Assembly (NCBI GenBank): GCA_029098225.1
Contig: JAQXNX010000015.1
Span: 1-45,656, forward strand
Length of the DNA: 45,656 nucleotides
Source: Spirochaetales bacterium
GTDB taxonomy: Bacteria > Spirochaetota > Spirochaetia > Treponematales > Treponemataceae
Direction of reading: 5' to 3'
Each line of letters starts with the position of its first letter. Position 1 is the first letter of the stretch. Below the pieces are notes generated by a model. The model did not search any database. It saw only the letters and a program-made list of their open reading frames with translations, and was not told the DNA's origin. Made by a program: the position numbers and the translations under genes. Shown in pieces: positions 34,137 to 43,474 of this stretch.

Positions 34137-35999
34137 TTATTCAACTTCAAAAGAAATTTTAAGATTTGTAAAGGTTGGTTTATTTCTATTGTTTTCATTA
34201 TCAATCTGAAGATAGAATATTCCTGAAGAAGTGTCTGGCAGATCACTATAGGTAATATATTCTTTAGAGTAACTGAACTCTTTGTTTTTTAATGCAGTTG
34301 CATTATTATTAATTTTTGCAGCCTCATAATCCCTGTTATCGTTATCCATAAGAATCTCAATCCATTCATTCTCAGTATTATCTATAAGATCAGGCCGCAT
34401 GCCCTTGAAATCTCTATCACAGGTACCACTTATAGTAATTTTGATTTTAGTACCTTTAGGAATTATAATAAAATCACCAAATATATCAGCAGAATCCATA
34501 CTAATTTTAAATTCATATTCACTGTCTTTCTCGCCCCAATGTTCCAAAGAAAAAGAGATTGATTCAAATTCTAAAGTCTTCTTATATCCGCTGGAGATAT
34601 TCTTTCTTTCATTTGCAGCATTTACCGAAAGTACTTTTGCTGAAACTTCAAAATTCCTGATTACTGCACCCTCGTCTAATATTTCCGGATCATAACAGAT
34701 ATTAACCCAGGAAGAATTTGTATTAACAATCGGCTTATTAAGTACATAAACCGTTTTATATGTAAAAGGCTCATTGGCCGTAATTCCTTTTCCATCATTT
34801 CCAAATGAATTTTTAAATGGATGAGCCTGAACCCACTCTTCTTCGCCTGTGGAGATCTGAATTGCCCATCTGGAAATATCTTTATTTGATATGCCCTTCA
34901 TAGTAAACTCAAGAGCAGTTCCGGCAGGAATAGTTTTATCTTTTTCAGTAACTTCAAAAAGATCACAGCCGGTTCCATAGTTGTATTTTCCATTTGCCCT
35001 GTCATAATCATTTCTCTGAAAATATACAGTGCCCCGTTCATATTTTTTTTCAACACCAACTGTAATTGGTTCCGGTAGAATTACAACAGGCTCGGATTGA
35101 GTCGGTATGACTGTTTGTGTGACAGCAGGTGCCTCAGTTTTTACAACAGCAGGTTCTTCATTTTCAGAAATCTCAACTTTCTCTGCGACTGTTTTTTCTG
35201 TTTCTAAGATTTCTACTGTTTCTTTTGCTTCTTCTGTTTCTACTTTTTTCTCTACCACTACCGGTTCCTCAACAGCTGCACTTTCAGCAATCCCGGCAAC
35301 TATATCAGTTTTTTCCTTTGCAATTTCCCCAACCGTCGGTAAAAGCGTAATTTTTTCTCCAGCAGAAACTACCATAGGCTCAGATATCTGGCTTCCAGTT
35401 TCAGGTTTCTTAGCATGCTCAGAAACCTCTACCTGTCCACTCACAACCTCAATAACGACAGTATTATCATCTTCAACAGCTTCTTCCGCGCCGGCTGCAA
35501 CCGCTTTTGAAACCTCCGGAAGTGCCAGTTTTACTTCCGAAGACTGAGAAACAGAAATTTCTTTTTTACCGGAATGAATTACAAGCTTTTCTTCCGGCGA
35601 ATTGTTTGCAACAAAAATTTCACCACCAATAAAATTTATACTATGCTGACTTTTAGTTTTAAAAATCTGCACCATAGAATTTTCGTGTATTTGTATTTGA
35701 ATTCCACTGTCTGAAAACTCAGTATAAACTTCAGAATTTTTTGATGTTCTTATTCTATCTCCATCATAAATATCACTTGAATCGTTTAAAACTTCCCAAA
35801 TTTCATTATCCAGATATTTTCTCTGAACTGTATTTTTCTTATAATAAATTTTAGCAACAGGAGATTCTGCCTGTTTTATTGTAAAGGAAGTTAAATCTCT
35901 GTAAAAAAGAAAAAGCATAAAAGCAGCAGCAAGAGAACAAAAGATGAATATTAAATAATCTACTTTATTAAGCCTGTATGCTGTACTTCTTTTCTTCAT
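34137..35999 (-). CDS. FecR-domain membrane protein with Val/Glu-rich linker
   Basis: A 620-residue protein with an N-terminal helix (about residues 13-32) and an extracytoplasmic FecR-like domain (about 35-180; DGDRIRTSKNSEVYTEFSDS is the characteristic part). A linker of about 100 residues (230-330) rich in Val, Glu, Ala, Pro and Thr follows, then two beta-rich segments, each with similar openings (EKKYERGTVYFQRNDYD and KTLEFESISFSLEHWG), which may bind carbohydrate or peptidoglycan. The start overlaps the end of the upstream cyclase gene by 32 bp, so the two proteins are coupled. The role may be a periplasmic sensor or anchor; not determined. Confidence 0.75.
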   Translation of the reverse strand: MKKRSTAYRLNKVDYLIFIFCSLAAAFMLFLFYRDLTSFTIKQAESPVAKIYYKKNTVQRKYLDNEIWEVLNDSSDIYDGDRIRTSKNSEVYTEFSDSGIQIQIHENSMVQIFKTKSQHSINFIGGEIFVANNSPEEKLVIHSGKKEISVSQSSEVKLALPEVSKAVAAGAEEAVEDDNTVVIEVVSGQVEVSEHAKKPETGSQISEPMVVSAGEKITLLPTVGEIAKEKTDIVAGIAESAAVEEPVVVEKKVETEEAKETVEILETEKTVAEKVEISENEEPAVVKTEAPAVTQTVIPTQSEPVVILPEPITVGVEKKYERGTVYFQRNDYDRANGKYNYGTGCDLFEVTEKDKTIPAGTALEFTMKGISNKDISRWAIQISTGEEEWVQAHPFKNSFGNDGKGITANEPFTYKTVYVLNKPIVNTNSSWVNICYDPEILDEGAVIRNFEVSAKVLSVNAANERKNISSGYKKTLEFESISFSLEHWGEKDSEYEFKISMDSADIFGDFIIIPKGTKIKITISGTCDRDFKGMRPDLIDNTENEWIEILMDNDNRDYEAAKINNNATALKNKEFSYSKEYITYSDLPDTSSGIFYLQIDNENNRNKPTFTNLKISFEVE

Positions 36000-37767
36000 C
36001 GTCTGTATTTACCTTCGCTAAATCAGGAGCTTTTGTTCCAATAATCTTTCTTACTTCTTCTATAGATTCAGGCTTGCCTTTTCCTGTTATATTAATTACA
36101 GCATACAATTTAACAGCTTCTGTTTTTCCTTTAACATGAACACCAGGCATCTGCTCAACTATAATTTTATCCTTTATAAGATTGTATGTATTTTCTGTAA
36201 TCAAAATGTCCGTTGCAAAAGGCTTATTCAAGGCCTCAGTTCTGCTTGCCAGATTAACTGCATCTCCAATAACAGTATATTCCATTCTGTCTTCAGAACC
36301 AATCTGGCCGGCAACCACAGGTCCCGAATTTATTCCGCAACCGATTCTTACAGGAGGAAGTCCCGCTTCGGCACGAACTTTATTAAAACGGAACAATTCA
36401 ATACGCATCATTAATGCAGCGGTTACAGCACATAATGCATCTTTAGCAGGACTACCAGAAGATTCCGGAGCTCCCCAAACCGCCATAATTGCATCGCCTA
36501 TATATTTATCTACAACACCATCTGTCTTATTAACACAGGCAACCATTTTTGTCATATATGCGTTCAAAAATTCTACAACCTCATTTGGATTCATTTTTTC
36601 GGACATAGCTGTAAATGAACGGATATCAGAAAAGAAAATAGTTGCTTCACGATTTTCTCCTCCAAGAGTAAGCTCTCCACTTGCTGCCTTTTGAGCAATT
36701 GTTTTATTTGTAAATTTACTGAACGAAGTCATCAGTTTTTCTCGTTCAGAAAGACCTTTTCCCATTTGAACAAATGAAGAAGTTAAAAGTCCTATTTCAT
36801 CGCGTGTGCGCGGTTTTATATCAAGTTCAAATTCACCATGCTCGATTTTTGCAGAAGCAGCAACAAGTTCTTTTATAGGATTTGTAATTCCATTACTGAA
36901 AATTCTTATAAGTATGATTGCTGCAAATAAAACCGCAAGCGAAAACAAAACAATTCTGTAAGTAGTTCTGTTGATTACGGCATAAACTGATTTTTCTGAA
37001 ATTTTGGTAATTACAAATAAATCATCTTTTATCTGGTGAATTGCTGTAAAAAAATTATTATCCACATTCTGTGAGTTGCTTTCTCCGGAATTTTCCAAAA
37101 GTTCTTTTATTCGAGGCAAATCCTCTGTATATTCCGTTTTTGCAGAAGCAAAATCAGGATTAATTAAAACCTTTGCATCTTTATCAACAAGGACAGTTGT
37201 ATTATTTGAACCAGTTCCCATCAAATCACAAAGAGTAGAAACATTCATTCCAACAATACCAGCACATAAATTATTTACAGGACCATATTTATAAACAAAC
37301 ATTATAGCAGGAAAGTCAAAAGCTGAAGAAATATTTGAATATACAGAATTTTGATTTTGCGGATCAAGAATAACATCTAATGCAGCTTTTTGAACAATAA
37401 AGCCAATATCATTTTTATAATCTGAATATGAAGGATTTATACAAAGACCTGAACCACCACCAAGCACAAACAAAACATCAGGATTTGAAAGAAAGAATTC
37501 ATTTATAAAATCATTTTTTTCAGCTTCTGTTTGAGCCATTGAAAAGGCCTTAAAGAAAATATACGAATTGCTTTGAATATTTTCAAAAGCAGATTGAACT
37601 GTCTGGGCAGTTCTGCCATTTAAAGTAAGATTATTTTCTTCTGCTTTAATTTTATCATCTTGACGAATAAGTGTAGAAACCAGAGTTGTAGAAACTCCAA
37701 GAACAAGAATAATTAAAAAAGAAAATAGAAGAATCTGCTTAAGACTTATTGGATATTTTATTTTCAT
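35968..37767 (-). CDS. Membrane class III adenylate/guanylate cyclase with periplasmic sensor and HAMP
   Basis: A 599-residue protein: helix 1 (about 10-30), a periplasmic Cache-like domain (about 35-265), helix 2 (about 268-290), HAMP (about 290-345), and cyclase domain (about 380-565). Catalytic features are FFSDIRSFTAMSEK, KYIGDAIMAVWG and YTVIGDAVNLASR. It shares the same cyclase sequence type as the one at 9442-10962 but has a different sensor. I chose the ATG at 37767; the frame extends 18 codons upstream but that part does not resemble a signal anchor. Its 3' end overlaps the FecR gene, which it likely partners. Confidence 0.9.
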   Translation of the reverse strand: MKIKYPISLKQILLFSFLIILVLGVSTTLVSTLIRQDDKIKAEENNLTLNGRTAQTVQSAFENIQSNSYIFFKAFSMAQTEAEKNDFINEFFLSNPDVLFVLGGGSGLCINPSYSDYKNDIGFIVQKAALDVILDPQNQNSVYSNISSAFDFPAIMFVYKYGPVNNLCAGIVGMNVSTLCDLMGTGSNNTTVLVDKDAKVLINPDFASAKTEYTEDLPRIKELLENSGESNSQNVDNNFFTAIHQIKDDLFVITKISEKSVYAVINRTTYRIVLFSLAVLFAAIILIRIFSNGITNPIKELVAASAKIEHGEFELDIKPRTRDEIGLLTSSFVQMGKGLSEREKLMTSFSKFTNKTIAQKAASGELTLGGENREATIFFSDIRSFTAMSEKMNPNEVVEFLNAYMTKMVACVNKTDGVVDKYIGDAIMAVWGAPESSGSPAKDALCAVTAALMMRIELFRFNKVRAEAGLPPVRIGCGINSGPVVAGQIGSEDRMEYTVIGDAVNLASRTEALNKPFATDILITENTYNLIKDKIIVEQMPGVHVKGKTEAVKLYAVINITGKGKPESIEEVRKIIGTKAPDLAKVNTDDEEKKYSIQA

Positions 37768-37827
37768 CGAAACACATCCATAATAAAATTCATTTTCTTC
37801 TATTATAAATGCATTATACATATAATG

Positions 37828-38751
37828 CTACTTTAATTTACTTTCCAGCTCTTCCAGCAGCATAATTTTCAATCCGCGCTTTTCAATTTTTTTACGCAAT
37901 TCAGGATGAGGTTCATTAATAAAAATACAAGTTCCACGACCTGTCAGATGCTCTCCGGTTGAACCGCCATTATCATAAATTTTTTTTACAAGATCAAAGG
38001 CAGAATCTACATCTCGAAGAATTTTTCCATCAAGTTCAAAACGTTCACCAGATACAGTTTTAAAATGAGGCATTGGAGAAATTTTACCATAAAGACGCTT
38101 TATTTTTTCAGTTATTTCTTTACGATATGCACGCTCTGCGGCCTGCTCTAAAATCTGTTCATTAGAAACAAAGCATTTTTTTCCTTCTGCCGAAGTAAAA
38201 ATTTCTTCTACACTCTGCCCTGTTTTCATACATTCAGCCTTTAAGCACAACATAGTCATAATTGCATCATCTTCAGATTTATGACTCTGATACTTTGCAA
38301 CATTAACGCCGAACTCATTAGCCCAATCTACAAGCTTCTGTTTTTTTTCATATTTTCGTTCAAGATAACGTTCAAGATCAAAAGCACGAAACTGAATATA
38401 TGGAAGCTCATAACGTTCACAGGAATCGTTCACAAAACCAACATCATTACTAACCGCAAAGCCTGCAATATAACGATTTCCTGTTGTAAAAAGCTTTTTT
38501 ATGTCTTTATAATATGCTTCAAAATTTGGCTTAGTGCGAAAATAATCCTTTGAATAAGCAAGTTTGCAATCACCTTTTCCAGAAAGAAGATACCAGTCAA
38601 AATCGCATTCAGGATTCATAACAACATCTTCGCTTTCAATCACGTTTAATTCATCATCACAGACGACATAACCAAGCGAGCAGATTTTTCCCACGCCGTC
38701 AAAAGTATTTGCACATTCACAATCAAAAAAAACAAAACTCTTATGATTCAT
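37828..38751 (-). CDS. DEDDh 3'-5' exonuclease-like protein with a possible BRCT-like C-terminus
   Basis: A 307-residue DnaQ-type exonuclease. The active-site residues are visible as Asp and Glu in FFDCECAN (residues 9 and 11), an Asp in SNDVGFVND (about 101), and HKSEDDA (about 157-163), which gives the His and last Asp. The usual long RNase T/DnaQ fold ends near residue 180. The remaining 120 residues include KILRDVDSAFDLVKKIYDNGG and a region with GRGTCIFINEP, which has a BRCT-like pattern, though I am not sure. It is single, 60 bp downstream of the cyclase start region and separated from the ACT gene by hairpins. Confidence 0.75.
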   Translation of the reverse strand: MNHKSFVFFDCECANTFDGVGKICSLGYVVCDDELNVIESEDVVMNPECDFDWYLLSGKGDCKLAYSKDYFRTKPNFEAYYKDIKKLFTTGNRYIAGFAVSNDVGFVNDSCERYELPYIQFRAFDLERYLERKYEKKQKLVDWANEFGVNVAKYQSHKSEDDAIMTMLCLKAECMKTGQSVEEIFTSAEGKKCFVSNEQILEQAAERAYRKEITEKIKRLYGKISPMPHFKTVSGERFELDGKILRDVDSAFDLVKKIYDNGGSTGEHLTGRGTCIFINEPHPELRKKIEKRGLKIMLLEELESKLK

Positions 38752-38774
38752 TTTTTCATACTCTTTGCATAGCT

Positions 38775-38850
38775 GGCGACTGTAAAAATTCTTTCTTATC
38801 CAAAAAATATTTTTTCAGTCGCCTGAAGTTTTTGCTAAAAGCAAAAACTT
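38775..38850. repeat. Two hairpins between the ACT gene and the exonuclease gene
   Basis: A perfect 10-bp stem, AAGTTTTTGC (38826-38835) with GCAAAAACTT (38841-38850), around TAAAA; and GGCGACTG (38775-38782) with CAGTCGCC (38816-38823) enclosing an AAAAAATATTTTTT palindrome. On the minus strand, T-rich sequence follows the first stem after a gap of about 10 bases, so termination is possible but not typical. Confidence 0.55.
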
Positions 38851-38853
38851 CAT

Positions 38854-39123
38854 TTATACTCTGTGCATAGCTGAGAAGACCTTTTCATTCATGATATTTA
38901 TTTCTACGCCCATTTCTTCGGCAAGGCTGTTCATATTTTTGCGGAGGTCTTCTATATGAATATCTGCTCCAGATAAATCTACCATCATCATCATTACAAA
39001 ATTTCCCGAAAGAATTGTCTGAGTAATATCAGCAATGTTAATTCTGTGATCGCTTAAATATTGACTTACCTTTGCAATAATTCCAACTTTATCACTACCA
39101 ACAACAGTAATAATTGCATTCAT
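38854..39123 (-). CDS. ACT domain protein (UPF0237 type)
   Basis: An 89-residue protein made of one ACT domain pair-like fold: MNAIITVVGSDKVGIIAKVS opens with the ligand-binding loop pattern, then HRINIADITQTIL and MMMMVDL. The UPF0237 family is thought to sense small metabolites. The ATG at 39123 is chosen because GGGAG lies 8 bp upstream. It lies 22 bp after the ornithine carbamoyltransferase gene on the same strand, so it could be a regulator of that pathway, but this is inferred from position only. Confidence 0.88.
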   Translation of the reverse strand: MNAIITVVGSDKVGIIAKVSQYLSDHRINIADITQTILSGNFVMMMMVDLSGADIHIEDLRKNMNSLAEEMGVEINIMNEKVFSAMHRV

Positions 39124-39145
39124 TTTATCATCTCCCAAAATCTAA

Positions 39146-40138
39146 TTAAAAATTATTTCCCAAAGTTGCAGCAATTACAGCTTTGATAGTATGCATTCTG
39201 TTCTCTGCTTCGTCAAAAACTACTGACTGTTTACTTTCAAAAACTTCATCTGTAACTTCCATAGCTGTAAGTCCGAATTTTTCACCAATCTCTTTTCCAA
39301 TCCTTGTATTTAAATCATGGAACGAAGGCAAATCATGCATAAAAATTGCAGTCGGCTTAGCTTTTTTCATAACATCAGCATTTACCTGATAAGGCTTCAA
39401 ATCAGCAATTCTTTCTGCCCAAACTTCATCAGGTTCACCCATACTAACCCAGACATCCGTATAAATAATATCTGCATCCTTTGCAGCTTTAGAAACATCA
39501 CTTTCCAAAGTTACAGAACCGCCGCTCTGCTTTTGCCAGGTTTCACATTCCTTTAAAAGATTCTTATCAGGAAAATATTTTTCTGGAGCACAAAGAGTCA
39601 GATTCAAACCAAGCTTTGAACATACAATGCTCAAAGAATTTCCAATGTTATATCTGGCATCACCAAAATAAACAAGTTTTAAACCTTTAAGCTTTCCAAA
39701 ATGCTCACGGATAGTAAGCATATCAGCCAGCATCTGTGTTGGATGATATTCATTTGTCAGACCATTCCAGACAACAACACCAGAATATTTTGCAAGATCT
39801 TCAACTATTTTCTGCTCAAATCCACGATACTCAATTCCATCAAACATTCGGCCAAGAACACGCCCGGTATCTGCTATACTTTCTTTTTTTCCAATCTGAC
39901 TTCCTTCTGCAAGATAAGTCGTACAAATTCCTAAATCATGAGCAGCAACTTCAAAAGCACAACGAGTTCGGGTACTTGTTTTTTCAAAAATCAAAGCAAT
40001 ATTTTTTCCGCGATGAATATCTACAGGAATTCCTTTTTTCTTTTTTTCTTTTAAATCAGCAGCCAGATCAAGCAAACCAATTATTTCTTCTGAAGAAAAA
40101 TCTTTTAATGTAAGAAAATTGCGTCCTTTCAAGTCCAT
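39146..40138 (-). CDS. argF: Ornithine carbamoyltransferase with HDLP instead of HCLP
   Basis: Forms citrulline from ornithine and carbamoyl phosphate, or runs backward in arginine fermentation. Carbamoyl phosphate sites STRTR (residues 55-59) and HPTQ (132-135) are intact, and the ornithine loop DVWVSMG (228-234) is present. The FMHCLPAFHD motif reads [10 protein letters not shown] (267-276), so the conserved catalytic Cys is Asp269. The residue lies next to the ornithine amino group in known structures, so activity or specificity may differ. Length (330) is normal. GAGG precedes the ATG. No other arginine gene is present; the ACT gene follows in the same direction. Whether it is argF or arcB cannot be told. 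Confidence 0.92.
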   Translation of the reverse strand: MDLKGRNFLTLKDFSSEEIIGLLDLAADLKEKKKKGIPVDIHRGKNIALIFEKTSTRTRCAFEVAAHDLGICTTYLAEGSQIGKKESIADTGRVLGRMFDGIEYRGFEQKIVEDLAKYSGVVVWNGLTNEYHPTQMLADMLTIREHFGKLKGLKLVYFGDARYNIGNSLSIVCSKLGLNLTLCAPEKYFPDKNLLKECETWQKQSGGSVTLESDVSKAAKDADIIYTDVWVSMGEPDEVWAERIADLKPYQVNADVMKKAKPTAIFMHDLPSFHDLNTRIGKEIGEKFGLTAMEVTDEVFESKQSVVFDEAENRMHTIKAVIAATLGNNF

Positions 40139-40200
40139 AGATACCTCACAAACTTTTTATGAAAAAATAATTATAACAGAATCTAAAATATTATTCTATA

Positions 40201-40237
40201 TATAAAATCAGCATGTATAATTGACTCTGATTTTATA
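40201..40237 (-). terminator. Possible terminator of the M16 peptidase gene
   Basis: An 11-bp perfect stem TATAAAATCAG (40201-40211) with CTGATTTTATA (40227-40237), loop of 15 nt, lying 28 bp after the stop of the M16 gene. It is AT-rich and the T-tail is poor, so it is weak at best. Confidence 0.45.
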
Positions 40238-40264
40238 GTTTTAATATTTTCAATAAAAGAATTT

Positions 40265-43108
40265 CTAGCGTTCTGGTTTTAAATAAAATGTCATAAAGTT
40301 ATCAGTATCTAAATATTTATTTGCAGCTTCGATTATAGCTTCTTTTTTAATCCAATCAACAATTATTCCATAATAACTGCTTACCCATAAAGGTTCGTCT
40401 TGATAGATAATTTCATTCTTAATTCGTTCAAGCCACCAGTCAACACTTGAGGAAGCGTTTTCATAATTACGCATATAAGTTTCCCGAACTTTAGCAATCA
40501 ATTCATCAGAAATTTTTCCGTTTTTAAATTCATTGATTATATCAACAACTGCAGCAGAAAGTTCCTCTTCTCGCTCGGGCTTGCATCCAAAATTAATTAA
40601 ACATTTATAAGAACGATCAGCAAGTCCAGAAATATATGCATCACAGGAAATTTCATAAGTTCCACTCTTATCTTCACGAATTACTTCACGCAAACGAATA
40701 GCAAGAGCAGAAGCAAGAAATTCAATTATTTTATTTTCCTTATAATTATCATCCAGACTATCTGCGGCAGGAAGCTCTCCTCCAAAAATCATAAAAACAA
40801 AACCTAAATTATCGATTCCTTTTTTAACAATAAAATTCTTCTTACCTTTTGGAAAAGGAAAATCAATATATTTCATTTCTTCACGGTTATCATTTGTTTT
40901 AAGATTTCCAAGATAATACGCACACAAATCTACGAGTTTTTTTTCATTAAAATCACCTACAAAAGCAAATGTAAAATCTGCAGGATTACCAAATCTGTCA
41001 AAATAAATTCTTTCTGCAGTTTTACGATTCATCTTCGAAACATAATCTTTTGTCATAGGTGTATACCACAGATTATTACCATACACTTCCTGGGCGGCTT
41101 TTTGTATAAAAACATTTTGTGGCTGAGTATCAAAATTTTCTGCAACAGTCACATACTTCTCATAAATAGAATTCCAGGAATCTTCATTAAAATTCGGCGC
41201 ACTAATCATAAGACACAACAGCTGTAAAGTTTTTTCCATATTACTTAAAGAAGCACTACCTTTAAAAAATTCTACAGATTTTTCAATTTCTAAAGAAACA
41301 TTTAACCCTTCTTCAGAAGCTATTCGTTGTATTTGAGTAAGAGATTTTCCACCAAAACCAGAAAATAATGCATAATCTACAGCAATTGAAGCAGAAGGAA
41401 CATCCTGCTCATCAAGAGAATACAAACCTCCTTTACTTCCTGCATATATTAAAATAGGATTTTTTTTATTATTAATTTTTTTAATAATTATTTTTACACC
41501 GTTTTCAAAAGTATATTCATTTGCGCCAAGCTCATTAATAATTTTATTATCAATTATCTCTGCTTTTTTTTCAGGCTTTTCCATAAGAATGTTATCGCCA
41601 AAATCATTTTCAAAAGCTACATTCCGAGCTTCACTTTCATAATTCTTCCATATATCTTCAATATCATTTTCAGAAGGAATTTTTACATTTTCAGGACTAT
41701 AAATAAACATCGAAGTTCCGCGCTTATCAAAAACTTTCTTAAAAGCAGCAATAATTTCATCAGGAGAAATTTGATTAATAATGGAATTAGAAATTTTAAT
41801 TTCTTCTTTAGGAGCAATCATCATTTTTCCGTCAAAATAATAAGAAGCAATAGCATCTGCATAGCTGGAAGAAGAAATAATATTTCTGGAGTTATATTTC
41901 TGTCTGATTTCTAAAAGATATTCCTGTTTAATACTATCAAACTCAGATTTTGTAATACCAAGATTTATAAAACGTTCATATTCGTCTAAATAAGCCTTAA
42001 AAGCTTCTTCAAACATATCATTTTTTGGAATAAACTGTGCAAAATATATAGTATTAGAATTATTAAGTGTTGTCTGACTAAAATCTGCACCCAGCCACGA
42101 ACAATCAGACTTTATAGTTAATTCTTTAAGACGATTTCTGAAAATTTCACACGCCATGCTCAAAGCATATTTTTCTCTAAGCTTTTCAACTGTATTAACA
42201 GGTTCTTCATTGGAACTCATATTGCAAATTTCAACCTGAAGAAGATTTAATTCCTTATCACGAATTACAGTAAGAGTTTTTTCATGATTTTCAGGAATAG
42301 AAAAACATGGAACTTCAGTTACAGAATCTGAAGCAGGAATTGCGCCCATAATGTCAATAATTACCTTTTCAATTTCCTCAGATTTAAAATCGCCAACTGC
42401 AATTACAGCCATATTTTCCGGGCGATACCACTTTTTATAAAAATCAACAATGCGTTCTGGAGTAATATTTTGAATAATATTCATATCTCCTATAACATTA
42501 TGGTCAGCATAGCGAGAATTTTTCAGCAATTCAGAAAATATAATTTCAAAAATACGACCATCTGCACTCTGAGTAGTACTACGCCATTCTTCAACAATAA
42601 CACCACGCTCCTTTTCAATTTCTTCCGGATCAAAAGTAACGTCATGTGCCCAATCCTGCAGAACAATCAAACTTGATTTTAAAGTTTCAGGATTATCAGC
42701 AGGAATTTCAAGCACATAAACAGTATTTTCAAAGCGGGTAAATGCATTAACTTCCGGACCAAATTGCATACCAATTGTTTGAAAATAATCAAAAATAGCA
42801 GATTTTCTAAAATGTTTAGTTCCGTTAAAACACATATGCTCAACAAAATGAGCAACACCCTTCTGATCATCATCTTCCATGCAGGAACCAGCTTTAACGG
42901 CAAGTCTAAGTTGAATACGATTTCCAGGCTCAGTATTTTCTTTAATAAAATACGAAATACCATTTTCCAGTTTGCCTTGCTTTACAGAAGGATCAAATAC
43001 AAGCTCATTTGAAAAATTATAATTTTGTGGACGAGAACAACCGCCTGTAAAAAAAGACAAAATAAATAAGGCAAATAATGAGTACAAACATTTTTTTAAT
43101 ATTATCAT
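40265..43108 (-). CDS. M16 family zinc peptidase lipoprotein
   Basis: A 947-residue pitrilysin/PqqL-like peptidase. The N-terminus has a signal with lipobox FFTGGC, giving lipid-modified Cys24. The inverted zinc motif HxxEH is HFVEH (87-91), and the downstream Glu ligand is in the EKERGVIVEEWRS region (about 160-175), as in the family. The protein contains four M16-type domains: an active N-terminal half and an inactive C-terminal half (which starts near ITKEN..., about 530). Predicted to digest peptides in the periplasm or at the outer membrane. Single gene, with a short gap to argF. Confidence 0.92.
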   Translation of the reverse strand: MIILKKCLYSLFALFILSFFTGGCSRPQNYNFSNELVFDPSVKQGKLENGISYFIKENTEPGNRIQLRLAVKAGSCMEDDDQKGVAHFVEHMCFNGTKHFRKSAIFDYFQTIGMQFGPEVNAFTRFENTVYVLEIPADNPETLKSSLIVLQDWAHDVTFDPEEIEKERGVIVEEWRSTTQSADGRIFEIIFSELLKNSRYADHNVIGDMNIIQNITPERIVDFYKKWYRPENMAVIAVGDFKSEEIEKVIIDIMGAIPASDSVTEVPCFSIPENHEKTLTVIRDKELNLLQVEICNMSSNEEPVNTVEKLREKYALSMACEIFRNRLKELTIKSDCSWLGADFSQTTLNNSNTIYFAQFIPKNDMFEEAFKAYLDEYERFINLGITKSEFDSIKQEYLLEIRQKYNSRNIISSSSYADAIASYYFDGKMMIAPKEEIKISNSIINQISPDEIIAAFKKVFDKRGTSMFIYSPENVKIPSENDIEDIWKNYESEARNVAFENDFGDNILMEKPEKKAEIIDNKIINELGANEYTFENGVKIIIKKINNKKNPILIYAGSKGGLYSLDEQDVPSASIAVDYALFSGFGGKSLTQIQRIASEEGLNVSLEIEKSVEFFKGSASLSNMEKTLQLLCLMISAPNFNEDSWNSIYEKYVTVAENFDTQPQNVFIQKAAQEVYGNNLWYTPMTKDYVSKMNRKTAERIYFDRFGNPADFTFAFVGDFNEKKLVDLCAYYLGNLKTNDNREEMKYIDFPFPKGKKNFIVKKGIDNLGFVFMIFGGELPAADSLDDNYKENKIIEFLASALAIRLREVIREDKSGTYEISCDAYISGLADRSYKCLINFGCKPEREEELSAAVVDIINEFKNGKISDELIAKVRETYMRNYENASSSVDWWLERIKNEIIYQDEPLWVSSYYGIIVDWIKKEAIIEAANKYLDTDNFMTFYLKPER

Positions 43109-43200
43109 TTGATTAATTCCTGATTATACAAATTATTTTATATAAAAAATGACGGAAGTTTCAACATATAAAAGTGCTTAAAAAAGAATAATTTTTTAAA

Positions 43201-43318
43201 GAGGGCGCTTCCCTACGGGCCGTGTGTTCCGCGGTTCCCTAACGGTCAGCCTCCTCGCCTTTAGCTGCGGTGGCTGTCGCAGCAAGCTGCTCCACCGCTC
43301 CATACACTAGCGCTCAGA
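43201..43318. repeat. GC-rich intergenic block
   Basis: Roughly 60% GC in surrounding AT-rich DNA, located in the 413-bp gap between the M16 gene and the remnant gene. It holds internal palindromes: GCGGTGG...CCACCGC around 43266-43296 and GCAGC-AA-GCTGC. No credible gene is seen in it. It resembles the GC-rich elements at glyA and murI in composition but shares no long word with them. Confidence 0.5.
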
Positions 43319-43335
43319 TAAACATATATGCAAAT

Positions 43336-43416
43336 AAAGGCGGGAGCCGGAGTGCGTCTGTCGGATTGATAAACGAAAATGAATCAATCCGCATCCACCC
43401 TCCGGCTCCCGCCTTA
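43336..43416. repeat. 80-bp imperfect palindrome
   Basis: AAGGCGGGAGCCGGAG (43337-43352) is the exact reverse complement of 43400-43415, and CGGATTGAT (43362-43370) that of 43383-43391. The loop is 12 nt. The total stem is about 34 bp with an unpaired middle section. No T-run follows on either strand, so it is not a simple terminator; it resembles a small palindromic mobile element. Confidence 0.7.
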
Positions 43417-43440
43417 TATTCATAACTGCAGCCGGTGACC

Positions 43441-43461
43441 GCTACCTGCTTTCGATGTAAA
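43441..43461 (+). repeat. Direct repeat, left copy, of the accessory cassette
   Basis: GCTACCTGCTTTCGATGTAAA matches 45024-45044 in 19 of 21 positions in the same orientation. Together the two copies bracket 1.56 kb containing the toxin-like and EF-Tu-like genes. Confidence 0.55.
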
Positions 43462-43474
43462 GTCTATATAATAT

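Noticed and set aside
35107..35547. 146-codon Ser/Thr/Ala-rich frame on the + strand
   Set aside because: It is the complement of the Val/Glu-rich linker of the FecR-like protein; low-complexity sequence gives open frames on both strands.
43337..43416. Diversity-generating retroelement repeat (frame reads GGSRSASVGL)
   Set aside because: The resemblance to a variable-region peptide is short, no reverse transcriptase or target gene is present, and the palindrome explains the sequence.
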